From Oryza sativa Japonica Group (Eukaryota > Streptophyta > Magnoliopsida > Poales > Poaceae): 64,000 nucleotides of DNA. The stretch lies in the NCBI RefSeq assembly GCF_034140825.1, contig NC_089040.1, forward strand, positions 2,549,501 through 2,613,500, in the 5' to 3' direction. The notes below the pieces were generated by a model, which had not been told where the DNA came from, made no database searches, and saw only the letters and a list, made by a program, of their open reading frames with translations. A program made the translations under genes and the position numbers. Each line of letters opens with the position of its first letter. The stretch's first letter is position 1. Positions 42,392-55,378 of this stretch are shown piece by piece.

Positions 42392-45300
42392 TCACTTGGA
42401 GATTACTCTCATAAACCGGCTCACGGAACTAAATACGCCCATTACATTGTTCATCAATGATGGTGCCTCGTCAGATTGTTCATCGCCGCCTCCAAATATT
42501 ATCTGCAAATTGCAACAATGCTTCTTATTTTAAATGTTGTCTTTATGGGAAAGTGGTTTAGCATTTGCCTAGTGACAAGCAACAAATAGTTATTTTTATA
42601 AAAAAAAAACAGAGGTTTTCTGGCTTGAATTGAGTGTCCGGTAGTTTGACTGCCTAATTTGTGTGCAGTCACCTTGATGTCTAGAGATTGAGAAATGAGT
42701 TGACTGTTGGATGCTTCTAGTAGTTTCTAAATGCTGTTTCATGCTTTGGCTAGCCATTTTTTGGGGAGTGAGCATATACTCAACTCAACACAAATACAGA
42801 TTAATAGTAACAAAAATAAATAAATAATATATAACTCCAGTGCCTAACCTCAATGTCTGTTGCATCAGGTCGGCTTACAAGTTCTCGGGCAAGCAAATAC
42901 CGGTTAGGCCTCTTTGGGTCATCATAGAATACTTTCCACTTTCTGTAACATGAACAAACACAGATAAGCCTTTAGCGCATTATTACACTACTTACATATT
43001 TTGATCATATACAAATAAGTAAGTTAATAATTATCTACAAACCCCGGATATTGTCGAAAGACTGCACCAGTTGGCAACGGTCTCATCGAGTAAACAGTGG
43101 TAAAAGTGCTGCAAAGTTGGGAATGAAAATTAGCAAGAGATAGGTGAAACACTACGTACAGAAGGAACTAAACATGAAATAGGTCAATGAAACTTGTAGT
43201 AAAGAACAATATTAGCACTGGAAAACGGGACAAGTTGGTTAGGCCCTTGTGTAAGGGCTGGGCCTCAAAGCATGGCTTAAGGCCCGAACCATAGGAGGCG
43301 GCATCCCCATGTATGAGGGGGACTAGCTTTGGTGACCTTTCTTGGCTGGGCTCCGATTGAGCTCTTCTTAGGCCGAGTTTAGTTCCAAAATTTTTCTTCA
43401 AACTTTCAACTTTTCCATCACATCAAAACTTTCCTACACACACAAACTTCCAACTTTTCCATCACATCATTCCAATTTCAATCAAACTTCCAATTTTTGT
43501 GTGAACTAAACACACCCTTAGTGAAATACCGTGGAGGGTGTCTTTCCCCCATTGGCCAAGTTTTATATTGTGATGCCAGCAAGAATAGCTATGTACTCCT
43601 ACATGTTTAGGAAAGCCAACAAGGACCAGATGATCTGACTAACTTACCTTAGGAAATTCCGGCGCAGATTTCGAACATTAAAGCCAACTCCAACATCTCC
43701 ACTAACAAGGCGTGGATTCCACATGACAAGAGGTCTTATCTTCATTGAATTAAAAGTGGTAATATTTTAGGATATCATACTGAAATGGGATTTGCATGCA
43801 AACAGTAATAGTAGCATGAAGAAGATAATGGTCAAAATAGACAGATTTAAAAGGATAGTAGATTGAAAGAAACTTCAGTGCATTGAACAGGCTGGATGTC
43901 TTTGAGCATAGAATTCTACATCAGCACTTTCATGTGATGCCGTGATGGCCAAGAACGTAGGTTTATGCTAGCTTGCTTATGCAAATGCAGTAAGATCCTG
44001 CAATTATACAAGCAATGCCTTACCAACTTTGTTTGGCTGTTGGCACGTCAATTGAAATTTCATTTTATTTTTAATATGAACTATGCAAGTTTATTTGAAA
44101 ATATTTGAAATTGATCAGGTATAAGTTACATACAGGATCATCAGAGAGTTGAGATGCAATCCGTTCAACAGATTCCACCATCTGATGATCAGGGATAATC
44201 ATAACAACAACTTCATCTTCAACGTCAACTGGTTTCCGGTCACTTAAGCTGAAATTCAAGTTAAATATTAGATAGAATTTATATTTACACAAAAATTAAG
44301 CAGAATAAATTTAATGCCAACTAAACTTAACGAGCAAAAAGTCTATAAATTGTGAAAATATAACAGAGGAAAAAAATACTTAAGAGTCAATGCATTAAGA
44401 CTGGGAGCATTCAAAGGAAATGATATACTGTTATACAGAGAGGAAAAAAGGAATATTCTCACGATGAAAACCAAGGATGTTTGTGCTATTGGTTTATTTC
44501 GAATATCAGTAGAAAACTAATGATTTTTCATTTCTGAGTAGTATTTGATGCCCTAATCTAGAAATAACCTACAGTTTTATTTTTCCTAGTAACACAAAAT
44601 GGTCTACATCCTTTCTGTGATTACGTGGTATTCGCTGCTAGGATTTTGTACCAAACTGGATAAGTTTTAACCACGAAAAAAATAATTGTTCTTCTGTGTA
44701 AATACTGCTAGGAAGTAACATGAATACAAGAAATCATGACAAAAAAATCACATTAGTATTATGCAAACCATTAGCCATCTCCCTTTTCTGCATAGATTAA
44801 TGTAAGTGAACCAATACCCACCTGGCGCACTTAAACTCTGCATCTGTCCACTGATACTTAAGAAGGGCCGCTGCTCCAGCATCAGGAAAAATGGCCTTAA
44901 CTTTCTGTAAACAAGAATTCAATCAGTATAGGGGCAACAGGCCAAATATTTAATCTACATGGACAAGAAATTCTGCATCTCCAAAGTGATACGTTAAGAA
45001 TCATGCAGTAATCTGCCGAATCAGGGGTAAATCAGAGCTAGGTCCATTGAACTGTAAACTGTCAAGAAAGAGCAAAAAGTGCATCTATTGCTAAACGACC
45101 TTGCATCCAAACCTGGCCTGTCTCTTTTACAAGTGTGTCCAGGAATATCCTTGACAGTGCCCAGACCTCAGCCTGTGCTCCTTCCTCGTTGAGGAATTCC
45201 AACTGAGGGATCAGTAGCTCTGCCTACAGTCAGTATAACCAAATACAAATTATCAATGATAAGTACATGACAAGGTTGCATGATCAAAACAAAATTAGAA

Positions 45301-45895
45301 CATTTAACATCTTGGATACACTCATACACACATGAAGTGACTCCATGCCATTCCAACTTCCAGGTGAAAACAGCACAACTTTTGTGACAGGTAAGGTTAA
45401 ACTGAAACAGTGTAAGACAGTAAGAACAGCAGATGAACAATGAGCAACATACAATGGCTCGCATGCCACCAGAGTTGACGAAATCGGCGCTCGCCTTCCC
45501 CGATTGCCATATCGCGCCCTCCAAGTCCGACGGCAAGCAGCTGATACACACAACGCAAGGTAGCACACATACAGACGCATCACGATGCGACGATTGTTCA
45601 CGAGCTCGGCAAGAGGTGGGAGTGACCCTGACCTGTCGTCCTCCTCCGCTTTCTGTTCCGCCGCCCCATCACCCGCCGCCGCCGCCGATTCCGCCTCCTC
45701 GGCGGAGGCCTCCGTGGGGGCGGCGTCGGAGGCCTCGAACTTGCCGAACTTGGCGCGCGCGGGGGGCGGCGAGCGGCGGAGGGGCAGGCGCAGGCGAGGT
45801 GGCGCCGCGGGGGAGGGCGCGCGGGGCGGAGCGGGGAGGAGGCGGCGGCGGAGGAGAGGAGCAGCGCAAGCGCACGGCGGCGACGAGGTCGCCAT
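42392..45895 (-). CDS. DUF1995-family plastid protein, LPA3-like, nine exons
   Basis: Minus-strand exons: 45895-45633, 45540-45453, 45223-45113, 44904-44822, 44248-44134, 43739-43648, 43108-43043, 42942-42849 and 42502-42392, giving about 340 residues with consistent phases. The first ~55 residues (MATSSPPCACAAPLLRRR...) are Arg/Pro/Ala-rich, a likely chloroplast transit peptide. The mature part reads LPSDLEGAIWQSGKASADF, LLIPQLEFLNEEGAQAEVW, VMIIPDHQMVESVERIA, WNPRLVSGDVGVGFNVRNLR and KWKVFYDDPKRPNRYLLARE, which I recognise as the DUF1995 family. In Arabidopsis the family includes LOW PSII ACCUMULATION 3, which helps CP43 assembly into photosystem II; whether this copy has that role is inferred. 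Exon 1 was ended at GACGACAG/GTCAGG because only that donor restores the conserved frame. Intron 6 holds a Tourist MITE. Confidence 0.9.
43371..43517. mobile_element. Tourist-like (PIF/Harbinger) MITE, 147 bp
   Basis: Ends GGCCGAGTTTAGTTCC and inverted GGGTGTGTTTAGTTCAC, flanked by TTA at 43368-43370 and 43518-43520. Internal CAACTTTTCCATCACATCA occurs twice. It sits in intron 6 of the DUF1995 gene. Confidence 0.9.
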
Positions 45896-46347
45896 TGCTT
45901 CGCCGCGGGGGAGGGAAGACGTGGTCGAGAGGTGTAGTGGCGTCGCTTGCTCGGATAACGGCTGGTGAAACGGGATTTCCGTCTGCCTGTGCCGTCCGAT
46001 GGAAATCCAACGGACCAGATTGATTTGGCAATTAACCCTTGCTACCATATGCTAGTAGTTGCAAGTTGCAACTGGAGCTTGGTCCTGAAGACATATGTTG
46101 AGGACATGAAATGAATTTGTTGATCAACAACAACATGAGCAGCATCATAGACAAAATCTGGAGTTCATGGTAACTATCTTTGAATTCTATCGAGCAGTAA
46201 TTTGTCCAATTGGATACAGTGATACACACAAACTGTAATGAAAATCGTTACACTTCTGAGTTTCGAGTATTCATCTGTGGTATATCCATAGAACATTTTG
46301 CCAAGGGTGAGCTATATATATGGCATTTCCACCTATATGTTTCTAGC
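45896..46347 (-). promoter_or_regulatory. Short intergenic region: 3' end of the SufA-like gene and promoter of the DUF1995 gene
   Basis: Both neighbours are on the minus strand and only 452 bp lie between the SufA-like stop and the DUF1995 start. The promoter of the DUF1995 gene must therefore be compact or lie within the upstream gene's 3' UTR. No TATA box is obvious. Confidence 0.5.
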
Positions 46348-48251
46348 TTAGTTGTTGCAGGCTGTTGCTGTGCTCTCTGTTTCTTTTCCGGTGGCGAAAG
46401 ATTTGCCACACCCACATGTCTTTGTTGCATTTGGGTTCTGGAAGGCGAATCCACCACCGATAAGGGCGTCACTGTAGTCCAGCTCCATTCCAAACATGAA
46501 AAGAAGGCTCTTCGGGTCGCAGACTGCAGAATGGAAAAAAGATCACTTGAGTGAAATCCAGTAAAACAAACGATAAATAAAATCAGATTACTTTGCGCAT
46601 GAAGAGCCATAAATAGATTCTGAAAGTAAGCTCATGTGACCTATTATCAAAGCCGTTGAAACTAAACAAGATAGCTAATTGATATCAGTTTAGTCATGCA
46701 TGGACAAGTTCACATTAGACGTTACTTGAGTGTTATAAAGAGGTCGAAAAGTAGTGCATGTCAAGCTGACTGCTGACACTTGAGATTTGTGAACTTAATT
46801 GTAACAGTCAGTTGGATAAATTTACCTATTGCAAAGCCATCATATTCTACAACTGAATCATCAGGGCTGGCATTGGATCGATCTTCAAACTCCATGGTGT
46901 AAGACATGCCAGAACATCCACCTTGCCTAACTCCAATTCTCAAACAGAGATCTTCATTCCGTTCAGCCCTCATTTTATTCAGATGCTTCAAAGCCTTTTC
47001 AGTCAATGAAATTGCAGGTGCAATGCTACCAGATGTTGTTGCTGCCGCTGCTGCTGCAAAAAGCAATCAATGGTTTAACTCCGGAAGACATTATCTTAAA
47101 TTTACTCCACTGTTTAATTATTTCTATACTTGACAAGAAATCACAGAATTTAGCCTGTAGACATTTAATCTTAACAGGTTACCCTGATCAGTGTTACCCG
47201 CTCATAAGTACAGGGCAGATGGGCGTGCCTGAATAAAGGGTGTTACAATTTGCCATACTTTGACCAACATGTTGAATATATCACGCTAGTTTCAAATTGT
47301 ACAAGAGTGACCCAAGTACGAGTATCTTTAAATTTGTAACCATATGTAGGGATAGGCATATCAAATTAGTGTACATAACACATGATTATACGCAGCTATG
47401 ATCAAATTAGTGTACAAATAATTGCTTCTATAAGATCCCCTGATAATGCAAATTGCACACAGAAATATTGTTCCCTACCAGGAAACATGATAATGTCTTA
47501 TACAAGGATATGTAACATTTAACTTGGACGGGGATGAACTATTTGTAAACCATAGTTAGGTCCAGTACCAATTAATGGGAACAAAATTGTCATGTACAGA
47601 ACATAGTGCCCGAGTGAGAAAAAGCAACATGAGCTGGGATGTATGTCCAGAACTGGATTAAACAAGGACTTTAATGCCTAACTACCAGGCATGTCATCGA
47701 TTAAGCAATCAGTAATCCTCAAAGCCACTGCATCAAGCATACTAAAAACCTATTCCTAAATGGAAAGTACCCTTCCTAGTGTTTTGGAACGCTGGAATTT
47801 TACAGTATTTTCACAAGAAACATTTTAAGTTCCTCCAAAACTCCCGTGAAACTCCTCCAATCCGAATAGACCCGTATGAATTCGGCCACAGCCTTATCGA
47901 TATCAACGATCTATTGCTATGCCACTGCTATTTGCTACTAGTACCATCCAATATTCCTCATAGTACGGACGAATCCATCCCCATTTTTCAGGTCTCCAAA
48001 ACTCAAATTAAGCACAAAAAAAAAGAGAGAGCTAGCCCCTCTATTCTCTCTAACTACATGCGCAGAAACAAATCATCACCGTTGACCGAACTACCTGGAG
48101 GCACGGAGGCGCGGAGGGAGACGACGGCCCTGCCTCCGCGGGAGCCGCCTCTGCAGAAACGGATCGAGGAGGCGGGCGGAGAGGGGGACACGGCGAGGTG
48201 GGGGCGCGCGGCGCCGGGGAGGGCGCAGGACGTGCCGGATGCGAGCGCCAT
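46348..48251 (-). CDS. Plastid SufA/IscA-type iron-sulfur carrier (HesB-like), three exons
   Basis: Minus-strand exons 48251-48095, 47053-46826 and 46523-46348 give about 186 residues. A-type carriers accept and pass on Fe-S clusters in the SUF pathway of plastids. The three cluster-ligand cysteines are all present: Cys99 in GGCSG and Cys165/Cys167 in TCGCGKSF. The core reads [37 protein letters not shown] and [20 protein letters not shown]. The N-terminal ~55 residues ([20 protein letters not shown]...) look like a transit peptide, and [13 protein letters not shown] matches the plastid form (Arabidopsis CpIscA) as I recall it. The exon 2 acceptor is a GCAGCAGCAG run, so one or two Ala may be dropped by alternative acceptor use. 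The 5' flank is a GA-rich tract. Confidence 0.93.
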
Positions 48252-48261
48252 GGGTGGGGGC

Positions 48262-48350
48262 GGGGGGTTGGTGGGAGAGAGAAGCGGAGAGGGAGAGACG
48301 GGGAGGAGGAGGAAAGAGGAGGAAGACGACGACGAGGAGGAGGAGCGGAA
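48262..48350 (-). promoter_or_regulatory. Polypurine/polypyrimidine tract upstream of the SufA-like gene
   Basis: On the gene's (minus) strand this is a CT-rich run just before the start codon, the kind found in plant 5' leaders and core promoters. On the plus strand it reads as GAGAGAG/GGAGGAGGA. Confidence 0.5.
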
Positions 48351-48505
48351 AGATCTGGGGGTTTCCGGGCCGCCCGGATTGTTGGAGAGTTTTTGGGCTC
48401 CGCCTCTCTATCCAGGCTTTCTTTTTTGGTCCACAATTTGGGAGCGCCTGCTCCTGGCCGTGTGACACTGTGATATGCGAACCTATAAGCTACTAGAAGA
48501 ACTAA

Positions 48506-48926
48506 TGTAGGAATGGTCACTCTAGTTATCAAACCTATTTTATTATCGACAAATTAAATTATCAGTGGAAAGCTTACTACAGAAGAAAGCTTACGCCAGA
48601 AGCCAGCTTACAGAAGAAGCCAGCTTACGGCGTAGGCCAGCTTACAGGAGAAGCCAGCTTACGACGTAAGCCGGCTTACGACGCAAGCCAGAAGGTTCAA
48701 GGCTTACGATGCAAGCCTCTACCCTCCTCCGCCTATAAATAGGGCCCAGAAGGTCCAAGGCGAGGACAACCGATCTTCGGTCTCCTGTTTCTCCTCTTAT
48801 AGCTTGTACTCAAATCCAGAAGAAATAAAGCTTCCACTTGCTCATATTTTCTGTGTTCCATAACTCTGTGTTTGTCTGCTTGTGTGCTGATCAATAGAGT
48901 AGACTGGTTTCTCAACAACTCTCACA
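48506..48926 (+). mobile_element. Solo-LTR-like fossil, about 420 bp
   Basis: Begins TGTAGGAATGG and ends CTCTCACA, the TG...CA form of LTRs. A TATAAATAG box lies at about 48733 and an AATAAAG signal follows near 48826, matching LTR promoter and polyadenylation layout. The upstream third carries tandem AGCTTAC(G) units (about 48570-48712). No 5-bp target duplication and no internal genes are seen, so it is probably an old solo LTR, perhaps Copia type. Confidence 0.45.
48570..48712 (+). repeat. Tandem GAAGCCAGCTTACG-type repeats
   Basis: About eight imperfect units containing GCTTAC, spaced roughly 14-22 bp, in the putative U3 region of the solo-LTR-like fossil. They could act as enhancer-like repeats. 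Confidence 0.8.
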
Positions 48927-50243
<1,317 letters not shown>

Positions 50244-50801
50244 ACCGAGATTTTCCGTGTGACTTTGTTTCCTGGAGTACTAATTTACTCGATAAATGGG
50301 AAAATGGGTAGCAAATAACGTGACGAGCAAAACCTCCAACAAATTGCCCCACAAAAATTATTCAATCCTTTGAAAACAGCAATAACAACAGCAATGAGCC
50401 ATTAATTTGATCCAAAGATGAGACAGGCTTGGTGCTTGAAAGCTCCAAGATCTACAATACCATTTCAGCTAGCCAGCTAGAGAAATCCAATCGATCAGAA
50501 ATTCAGAAGACATATACATATAACGATCTTCCCATAAGTACATAACCTGCAGAGAGAGTACAAATGTATAATTAACCATTAGTCCATGCTTTCTTAAGAA
50601 ATAAAATAATGAATAAATTATATATTCAGAAATGAAATTAAATACCTGTTCCTGAAATTCTTTCGATGCATGTATACTCCCAATTACAAATTCACAGCCA
50701 ATCGTCAATCGAATGAATATGCAACGCAAGGGTGAAGTCGATCCGTACGTACGTATATGTAGCAACACTGGACTGATACGCCACGTACAGTACTAAACTA
50801 A

Positions 50802-51170
50802 TCATGGACGGCGGCGGTGGTGGAACAGGACGACGAAGCCACCGGCGGAGGTGGCGACGGCGAGGAGCCAGACGGCGGCGGCGGCGGCCGGAGGCATCAC
50901 GCCGGCAACCTTCCAGGCGAACAGCGTGGTAACGACGGTGCAAATATACCACACCTTGCGCCTGAGCCCCTCTCTCTCCGCGGCGGCCGCAAGCTCGTAG
51001 GCGCGAAGGTAACGGAAGAGGAGGAGAAGCGTGGCGTAGCTGGTCGCCACGAAAGCGATCGCGCCGGCGTCGCCGGCTGCCCGGTAGATCGCTGCGCCGG
51101 AGGTGAGGGTGAGAACGAGGAGACCCGCGCGAACGAGCCCGGCAGCGGCGGCGGCGTTCCGTTCGTCCAT
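50802..51170 (-). CDS. Small four-segment membrane protein, paralogue 1 of 3
   Basis: A single exon of 122 codons (MDERNAAAAAG...). Four hydrophobic stretches separated by short basic loops predict a small integral membrane protein. The pattern IYRAAGDAGAIAFVATSYATL and VMPPAAAAAVWLLAVATSAGGF is shared with the genes at 57982-58329 and 62210-62566. I believe this is a plant-specific uncharacterised family (possibly Pfam DUF6490), but I am not sure of the name and assign no function. It is the most diverged of the three, with a longer Ala/Glu/Arg middle loop. A TATATATAG box about 36 bp upstream supports transcription on the minus strand. Confidence 0.82.
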   Translation of the reverse strand: MDERNAAAAAGLVRAGLLVLTLTSGAAIYRAAGDAGAIAFVATSYATLLLLFRYLRAYELAAAAEREGLRRKVWYICTVVTTLFAWKVAGVMPPAAAAAVWLLAVATSAGGFVVLFHHRRRP

Positions 51171-51204
51171 CAGCCGGGTAAGCAGAGCGCACTGCTGACT
51201 GATG

Positions 51205-51217
51205 GGCTATATATAGG
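51205..51217 (-). promoter_or_regulatory. Likely TATA box of membrane-protein paralogue 1
   Basis: The minus strand reads CCTATATATAGCC about 36-47 bp before the start codon, implying a very short 5' UTR. Confidence 0.6.
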
Positions 51218-51875
51218 CACGTAGCTTATCGCCGAAGAAATTTGACCGTTTAATTACTTACCTGGAGTGCACGTGAAGTAAGGTATATACCGCCCAAATC
51301 GGGTCCCCGTGCAAAATATTAAAATAGAGTCTAGTAGCCTAGTATATTTATTATAGTAAAATTAAAAACGGGTGTGGCGATCAGCCGATCATCAGCGATG
51401 AAGTAGAAACGAAGGCTAGAGGGGACTAGGGAGAGGAGACGAAGCGAGCTGCGGCGTCGGGACTTCGGCGATACGCGATGACGCGGACGCCTGGACGGGA
51501 GTACATGGAAGATTGATCGGTTCACCTTCTGCAGCGTTTTGGGCTTTGTTTTACTACTATTTGGACTGCAAATTAATAAAATTAAAGTCTATAATATTAT
51601 CATATATAGGACATACTTAATATTTTAGGGGCCTTTAAAATTTGGGGGCCCCATTCAGTCGCACAGCCCGCACGGGCCCGAGGACGCCCCTGGATCTAAG
51701 CCTGGTGTTTCCTTTTTCCCTTTCCCCCTTATTTACAGTGAAAAAAATATTTTTTCTGTTCTCTCTAAAACTGTTTCCAACGATCGAGAACGATTGGTCT
51801 TTATAACTAATTGAGTGAATTGCACTTTGGCCAAGGTTATTTTACCCAACTTGTATTATGAACCAGGGTCTACCT
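51218..51875. other. Intergenic DNA
   Basis: No gene. At about 51640-51700 a GGGGGCCCC...GGACGCCCCTGGATC stretch looks like one end of a hAT-like element whose partner is missing. Confidence 0.4.
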
Positions 51876-52054
51876 CAGTGGCGGATCCAGAAAATCGATT
51901 CGTTAGTGTCAGAACGTGTCTATCGATGTTATAGTATGCTAATTATGCTTAGATCATTGTGTTATAGCATATGGATAAACAGTTTCACTATAGGTTTTAC
52001 CGAAAATCGTTGGTGTCACCTGACACTGGCCCTTCTACTGTAGATCCGCCCCTG
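51876..52054. mobile_element. hAT MITE, 179 bp, with near-perfect 8-bp target duplication
   Basis: Ends CAGTGGCGGATC and GATCCGCCCCTG are inverted. The flanks are GTCTACCT (51868-51875) and GTCTGCCT (52055-52062), an 8-bp duplication with one difference. It belongs to the same family as the element at 11565-11730. Confidence 0.88.
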
Positions 52055-52157
52055 GTCTGCCTCATGCTTTCACTTGTGACCAAGTATTCTTACAATATGT
52101 TTCATATTGGACTAGGTTGGTCCTTTCTTGGCTACCATCAGCAACGAGCTGCCACCT

Positions 52158-53670
52158 GTTGATGCGAAAAACACACTGGCCTAGGAGATCTACTTAGCTC
52201 CAGTGCAGGTCCAAATCTTAGTGAGGTGCGAGTGTGCCAATTAGTTTGATCCTGCAATTGACAAGATACGTAAACAATAGATCAAATAGCCGATCGGTTG
52301 ACAAGCCGATGAAGTAATTCCAGCTGATAGCCGATACTAGCAGATGTCGATTCCAGCCGATGTCGATAGGGTTTTGAGCAATCGTCTATATATTCAATGT
52401 AGATAATGATATAAAGACAATCGGCTGATGATAATCAATATAAAAATAATAATATCTAGTAGAAACCAGTCGGCTAGCAATGATATAATAGAATAAGCAC
52501 TGATATGAAGGTTAAAGCATACATCGGTGGGAGGTCCAATGTCATAAAATCCACAAGATTAGATAAACAGTGAAACCTTGTTGCGATCGGCTAAATCCTA
52601 CTTATACGTAATCTTTGTAAGCCGATGCAACGTCTAGATACCTCATCGGCTGAAACCCTGATGGAACATTTTTTAGCAGTCAAAGAAGCAGGCTAGAGAT
52701 TATGGTTCTAAACATGACTTAATAGATCAAACTTAACTGATGCAACACTAAGTATGAAAAAGAAACATAATATCTAGACAATCAAGCCGTTGACTGATTT
52801 TCAGGGTGGTGGATGTCTAAGCTAATCTAATATAGCAACACGATTTAGCCGATACTGACAGAAACCCTAAAGCGAGAAGCAGCCGATAGAGCTAAATCGA
52901 TATGCTAAGATTAAATTAACAGAGGCATATGATAGGTAGGCAAATATATCAACCGAACCAGAGCAATCCAAGAGTTTGAATGTACTGATGCAGCCTTGAA
53001 CGACGCCGATGAAGCCAATACAATTGCCAGGGCCGGCGGAACGTAGGACTTACCCCTTCACCGGAGATCGAACTGAACCGATGTGGCCCCGCGTCAGGTG
53101 CCAAGTTCCGCCGGATGATAAGTAAAAACCTCGGTAAAGAGGGTGGCGATGCGTCGAGAGTAGTTGTATTGATTGTTGAGATATTTTACAATGACCCCGG
53201 GTGTATATATTTATACCCATAGGGAGATACTAGTCCTTCTAGGACAAGAAAGAAAATTTCCTAAAGATAAAAGGAAAACATAAAGTCCTTATGGACACTA
53301 AACACACTTTCCTAAAGATAAAATGAACTAACAAACTATTCCTAATTAATAGATACACTTGCCATGCCGCATCCTCCTTGAACTCAGACTCTTTTGGATA
53401 AATTTCCTTTAATTGATCCGATTCCACAAAAAACACAACTGCTAGTGACTTGACGACTCCCATCAGCCGATTCCAAGACTCTGAAGCCGATACTAACTCT
53501 AGGCCAATGATGACTTCGGGCTTACTAAATTTTGGTGTTAACACATGTCTCCCAGTTTTGGAGTATGAGAACTCATGCTTCAAAATTATCTTACTTCTTG
53601 TCTTGATAAATCCAAAACCGATCTTCCTTTGCTTCCTACAATTGGCTTTCATGGGCCAATACTGTTTGCA
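52158..53670 (-). mobile_element. Transposon-derived region rich in AGCCGAT/ATCGGCT motifs (LTR-like fossil, possibly CACTA)
   Basis: About twenty copies of AGCCGAT or ATCGGCT in both orientations lie between 52290 and 53500. The segment begins TGTTGATGC and near 53544 contains GGTGTTAACA, which fits TGTTAACACC...GCATCAACA termini on the minus strand, as in some rice LTRs. Motif-dense regions also mark CACTA subterminal DNA, so the class is not settled. Borders are approximate. A 137-codon minus frame (53239-53652) has no domain. Confidence 0.45.
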
Positions 53671-54614
53671 TTAGATGAGCCAGACTGTCAAACTCGTGGC
53701 AAAAGAATCTATAGACATGCAAAGATGTCACATTATAATACACTAATAATCTAAACATAATACAAACATGCTATATTATCTACAATTTAATAATTATTAA
53801 ATTTTAGAGAATTAAAATGTAAGCATGTCAAATCATCCCACATAATTCACATAATATTTTAATATATCTCTATATCATTTTTTTATGATATCCTATATAA
53901 CTATATACAGTTCATCCTCACTTAGTTTAGTTCATGTTATTTTTCTTTTATCTCATTAAGCCATGTTATCTTAATTTTTTTCACCCTTAGATATATAGTC
54001 TAAATTATCTTCCTTCTTTTATTCTCTTATCAAGCCATATCATCTTACTTTTACATTTGAATCATCATTCTACATACAATTTAAATTTAAATCACATCAA
54101 CTTATGTAAATGTAAGCTTATGTTATTTAAGCTATCTTATACAATATTTTTGCTTATTGTTATTATAGTAAACCCGCAGCACTCGCAGCAATGCGCAAGA
54201 TTTCACATAGTTATTAATAAAATTTACTGCCTGCATTCTAAAAGACTCCATTTTTAACATATTTCACACATGCCAATACGAAACAAAACTTTCACTATCT
54301 CAAACTACATAAGGATGCATTTAGTGCCCTTCGTTTGCATTCTCAAACTCCAAATGAATTTTTCATCCGCTTTCTCAAAAATTTAATGCATTGACTGTTT
54401 CAAAGATAAAGCTTGGGTGGATCAAATAAAAATGCTAAAATAAAATATCTTGAAACAGGGAAAGATCAACACTAATAACCATTAAAAAAAATCTCCTGCT
54501 CAATGACAAGGTGACATGCATGATGCCACCACGTTCGAGTCGACGTGGAAGCGGTTAACTTCGGATAACAGATTGTGATGGTTAAATAAGCAGCGTGTGT
54601 GGTATAGACATCGT
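53671..54614. other. AT-rich intergenic DNA
   Basis: No gene or paired repeat recognised. Confidence 0.5.
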
Positions 54615-54895
54615 GGAATAAGTTCACTTTGGATCCCTCTATTTGTTGCCCAGTCCGATTTTCCTCCCTTGACCGTAAAACCGGGTACGACCCGTCCCCA
54701 ACTTACAAAAACCAGGCAACCGAGATCTCTCGGTGGTTTTAAAGGCGGTTTTGGCTGACGTGGTACCTACATGGCTTGTTTAACTATTTCTCTGTCCTAA
54801 GTAGCATTGACGTGGCGCTTACGTGGCAATTATATCTCGAAAAAATAATAAAAATCATGAGCCCACATGTCAGCCGCATAAAAAATAATTAATCT
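54615..54895 (+). repeat. Left terminal inverted repeat of the Pack-MULE-like element
   Basis: About 280 bp, imperfectly matched in inverted orientation at 56063-56350. It includes the motifs GTTGCCCAGTCC, CCTTGACCGTAAAACCGGGT and GGCAATTATATCTCG. Confidence 0.85.
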
Positions 54896-55378
54896 AAAAA
54901 TGGTGGGGCCCACATATATGCTTAAAAAATAAGGTGGGGCCCACGTGGGCCCCACATGTCATCCCCCTCTCCCCACTCGGCTCTGCCTCTTCTTCCTCAT
55001 CACGGCGAGCTTGTAGCCCGCTTCGGCCGCTGCCCATCTTGCTCCGCGGGCCGGCCGCTGCTCAACCTCCTCCTATAGGCTCCGCGCGCCGCCGCCCGCT
55101 CTGCTCCTCCTATCGTCTTCGCGCGCCGCCGCCTGCTCGGCTCCACCGGCCTGCAAGCAAAATTAGTTAGCGGTTAATTACATCGAGATCTTAGCATCCT
55201 CTTCCTGCTGGCATTTTGCTGACTTTCTTGGTGCTTGTCGCATGTTGCGAACTCAAAACGGGGGCATAGCTCGCGGCGAGGCGGCAGCCTGTGTCGATGA
55301 CGACGGAACTACACAGGAGGGAGGACATAGGGACGCGCGGCTAGCTACTAGCTGCTAGCAGCGGAGCAGCACAACGGC

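Noticed and set aside
45284-46048. 254-codon minus frame covering the DUF1995 first exon
   Set aside because: It begins upstream of the plausible ATG and runs through the first intron; only 45895-45633 is supported as exon.
47779-48465. 228-codon plus frame across the SufA-like first exon
   Set aside because: Low-complexity shadow opposite a real exon and its GA-rich leader.
53239-53652. 137-codon minus frame in the AGCCGAT-rich region
   Set aside because: No domain and located in transposon-derived DNA.
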